Part shown: positions 7,549 to 8,369 of the stretch, piece after piece
Layout: the number at the start of each line of letters is the position of its first letter
Numbering within the stretch: the stretch's first letter is position 1
NCBI GenBank assembly: GCA_905236115.1
Contig: CAJOOL010000120.1
Span: forward strand, 1 to 8,369
Source: an uncultured Endomicrobiia bacterium
GTDB lineage: Bacteria > Elusimicrobiota > Endomicrobiia > Endomicrobiales > Endomicrobiaceae
Length of the DNA stretch: 8,369 nucleotides
Reading direction: 5' to 3'
Program-made: the position numbers and the translations under genes
The notes under the pieces: model-generated
The model's database searches: none
The model's input: only the letters and a program-made list of their open reading frames with translations
Told to the model about the DNA's origin: nothing

Positions 7549-7593
7549 AAACAGCATTTTTTAACTTCTAAAAGAATGTTTTTATAACACTAT

Positions 7594-7611
7594 TTTAACA
7601 CTTGTGTTAAA
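7594..7611. promoter_or_regulatory. Operator-like dyad TTTAACAC-TT-GTGTTAAA
   Basis: The arms TTTAACAC and GTGTTAAA match perfectly around a TT centre, an 18-bp dyad typical of dimeric repressor sites. ATAACAC at 7584-7590 and GTGTTAA at 7691-7697 are further copies of the half-site. A -10-like element lies about 30 bases downstream. No adjacent regulator gene is visible, so the binding protein is unknown. Confidence 0.4.
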
Positions 7612-7636
7612 TATTTTTATAAAAAACTTAAATATT

Positions 7637-7645
7637 TGGTATAAA
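7637..7645 (+). promoter_or_regulatory. Extended -10-like promoter element
   Basis: TGG-TATAAA at 7637-7645 resembles an extended -10 (TGn plus TATAAT with one mismatch). No good -35 lies 16-18 bases upstream. In DNA this AT-rich, such matches are common. It gains weight only because an operator-like dyad sits upstream and a long inverted repeat directly downstream. There is no supported gene for it to serve within the window. Confidence 0.25.
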
Positions 7646-7647
7646 AT

Positions 7648-7694
7648 ACACGTTTTTGTTTAATAAAAAGTTATATTTATATATAAAAACGTGT
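7648..7694. repeat. 10-bp inverted repeat with 27-base loop
   Basis: ACACGTTTTT (7648-7657) is matched in reverse complement by AAAAACGTGT (7685-7694). The loop is 27 bases of A/T. The right arm runs into another GTGTTAA half-site (7691-7697). It could be a hairpin at the start of a transcript from the -10-like site, or a pair of binding sites. Confidence 0.5.
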
Positions 7695-7952
7695 TAATTA
7701 TTTTTATTCCAAAAACTTAATAATATAATATATTTTTTTAAACATGGAAGATAAAATATTTTTATTTAAAAATAAGGGGATAAAAACTCTTTTTTCTTGC
7801 GGATTTAGAGATGTTTAAGAAAAAAATTTAAAAAACTTCAAAATCTTTTTAAATTTTTAATAATAACAACCTGTATGTTTTTCAAAAGATAAAAATTTTT
7901 AAAAAATATTCAAAAGTATCAACTTCTTTTTTGTAACATCTGACAGATTTTT

Positions 7953-8123
7953 TTAAAAATAAATAACAATCGTCCCGGATACATCAAAATAAAACAGTAT
8001 TTTAAATTTATAGACTTCTGTTGCAGATAACCTTTACTGAAGGCTTTGCGATAAGTTATCAACTATCCCTGCGAAACTCCGCCTCTTTATAGGCAAAATC
8101 TGCTTCGGGCTTTGCTTATTCAT
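7953..8123 (-). pseudogene. Possible decayed reading frame in a less AT-rich block
   Basis: On the minus strand a frame opens at ATG 8123 inside the 32-bp repeat, runs 29 codons (MNKQSPKQILPIKRR...) to TAA at 8034-8036, then continues in the same frame for 26 more codons (RLSATEVYKFK...FDVSGTIVIYF) to TAA at 7953-7955. Base composition is less AT-rich than the flanks. I do not recognise the peptide, and a neighbouring minus frame is also open for about 47 codons, which argues for a repeat or structured sequence rather than a gene. It may be a remnant of a mobile or repetitive element. Confidence 0.2.
8093..8115. repeat. Imperfect hairpin in the less AT-rich block
   Basis: GCAAA (8093-8097) pairs with TTTGC (8111-8115); after an A-C mismatch TCTG (8099-8102) pairs with CGGG (8106-8109) using two G-T pairs, leaving a three-base loop. 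GGCTTTGC occurs twice nearby (8042-8049 and 8108-8115). A GATAAGTTATC palindrome at 8050-8060 and GCCT/AGGC (8081-8094) add to the structured look. It could be a small RNA or repeat remnant; no known RNA family is recognised. Confidence 0.3.
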
Positions 8124-8142
8124 AATTAATCAGTATTTCCTT
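8111..8142 (-). repeat. Copy 2 of a 32-bp dispersed repeat
   Basis: This is the partner of 7517-7548, in the same orientation, 594 bases apart, with 30 of 32 bases identical. On the minus strand it again places an ATG (at 8123) after AAGGAAATACTGATTAATT. A dyad (8144-8160) begins immediately beyond its right end. Confidence 0.75.
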
Positions 8143-8160
8143 TATTCACAAGCTGTGAAT
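8142..8160. promoter_or_regulatory. Dyad ATTCACA-AGC-TGTGAAT containing a DnaA-box-like site
   Basis: ATTCACA (8144-8150) and TGTGAAT (8154-8160) are perfect inverted arms around AGC. TTATTCACA at 8142-8150 fits the DnaA-box consensus TTATNCACA, and the opposite arm read on the minus strand is TCATTCACA, one base off. It may be a repressor operator or a pair of DnaA sites. No further exact boxes were found, so an origin is not supported. Confidence 0.35.
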
Positions 8161-8326
8161 GATACTGTATAAAACTTAAAATAAAATATAAATATTAACG
8201 GTTTTAATGTTGATAAATATAAAAATTTTTATTTTTTATAACAAAAAACTTTAATATAAATAATTTTATTTTTATATATTCAACTTAACATAATATACAT
8301 TATCGGAACCACTAAAAATAGCCAAA

Positions 8327-8340
8327 ATTTTCCGGAAAAT
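8327..8340. promoter_or_regulatory. 14-bp perfect palindrome near the right edge
   Basis: ATTTTCCGGAAAAT at 8327-8340 is fully self-complementary. It lies downstream of -10-like AT stretches (TATACATTAT near 8293-8302), so it could be an operator in front of a gene beyond the window. The flanking gene is not visible. Confidence 0.3.
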
Positions 8341-8369
8341 CATAATTTTTTCAAAAAAATTTTAAAACT

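Larger units (their letters stand above)
7155..7549. mobile_element. Possible small element bounded by imperfect inverted ends (MITE-like)
   Basis: The left edge reads A-GGAAACGCTGA (7155-7166). The right edge, on the minus strand from 7549, reads TAAGGAAATGCTGA. GGAAAYGCTGA therefore occurs at both ends in inverted orientation with one mismatch over 11 bases. A third GGAAATGCT on the minus strand lies inside at 7358-7366. The interior is strongly T-rich on plus and has no transposase. It could be a small non-autonomous element that landed at the recJ stop codon. The left copy also forms the terminator, so chance similarity is a serious alternative. No target-site duplication is evident. Confidence 0.2.
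7157..8369. other. 1.2-kb gene-poor, very AT-rich region
   Basis: No reading frame here is convincing on either strand. The plus strand is T-rich from about 7178 to 7550, opposite to the A-rich coding strand of the genes to the left. A 93-codon plus frame (7217-7498) starts at TTG, has no ribosome site and reads as low-complexity F/L. From about 7550 the sequence is mixed A/T, and 8018-8160 is less AT-rich. The region contains a 32-bp direct repeat pair, several dyads and a -10-like site, listed separately. No tRNA TPsiC-loop sequence, rRNA or CRISPR-like spaced repeat was found. Confidence 0.75.

Noticed and set aside
7744..7818. 24-codon frame MEDKIFLFKNKG... as a small protein
   Set aside because: It has an ATG but no Shine-Dalgarno and no recognisable features; frames of this size are expected by chance here.
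7938..7954. ATCTGACAGAT followed by T-run as a terminator
   Set aside because: The palindrome has a one-base centre, leaving only about three pairs in a real hairpin, and no gene precedes it.
7580..8170. Chromosomal replication origin
   Set aside because: Only one exact DnaA-box match and one near match were found, and dnaA, dnaN or other origin-linked genes are absent from the window.
7157..8369. CRISPR array, tRNA or rRNA in the gene-free region
   Set aside because: Only two copies of the 32-bp repeat exist, 594 bases apart, and no cloverleaf, TPsiC-loop or rRNA-like sequence was found.

Overview
The window is AT-rich bacterial DNA. A tightly packed plus-strand block of housekeeping genes runs from the left edge to about 7156, followed by about 1.2 kb with no convincing gene. 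The coding sequences read cleanly without frameshifts, and the six-domain ribosomal protein S1, MEP-pathway IspH, RuvAB, QueH and RecJ are all typically bacterial. Several traits are shared with small-genome, host-associated anaerobes: A-rich coding strands, weak or missing Shine-Dalgarno sites before three genes, QueH (the iron-sulfur enzyme) in the last queuosine step, and a divergent RuvA. My guess is an Elusimicrobiota (Endomicrobium-like) or similar gut-associated lineage. This rests on overall impression, not on a diagnostic marker, and is weak.

Layout. Positions 2-121 hold the C-terminus of an upstream gene that resembles the end of a PlsC-type acyltransferase. A 128-base gap carries a good sigma70-type promoter (-35 at 188, -10 at 212). 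Then come ispH (250-1089), rpsA (1117-2784), a 65-base spacer with a 13-bp AT-only-like inverted repeat, ruvA (2850-3470), ruvB (3482-4567), queH (4571-5101) and recJ (5147-7156). A hairpin plus a run of eight T overlaps the recJ stop codon and probably ends the transcript. The six complete genes look like one operon, with spacers of 27, 65, 11, 3 and 45 bases.

Working together: IspH makes IPP/DMAPP for isoprenoids, S1 recruits mRNA to the ribosome, RuvA and RuvB form the Holliday-junction branch-migration motor, RecJ is the single-strand 5'-3' exonuclease of recombination and repair, and QueH completes queuosine in tRNA. No ruvC lies here. Two of the recombination proteins depart from the textbook form. 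RuvA has lost the acidic pin and the usual glycines of both helix-hairpin-helix motifs. RecJ has about 90 additional residues inside its DHH domain.

The 7157-8369 stretch is very AT-rich and contains no gene I can support. It does contain structure: a 32-bp near-identical direct repeat (7517-7548 and 8111-8142), recJ-proximal sequence that mirrors one end of this repeat, several perfect dyads (7594-7611, 8144-8160, 8327-8340), a long-loop inverted repeat next to a -10-like site (7640-7694), and a less AT-rich block (about 8018-8160) whose minus strand retains a reading frame broken by one stop. I read this as an intergenic region with decayed or mobile repeat sequence and possible regulatory sites. 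Nothing here proves a new system.
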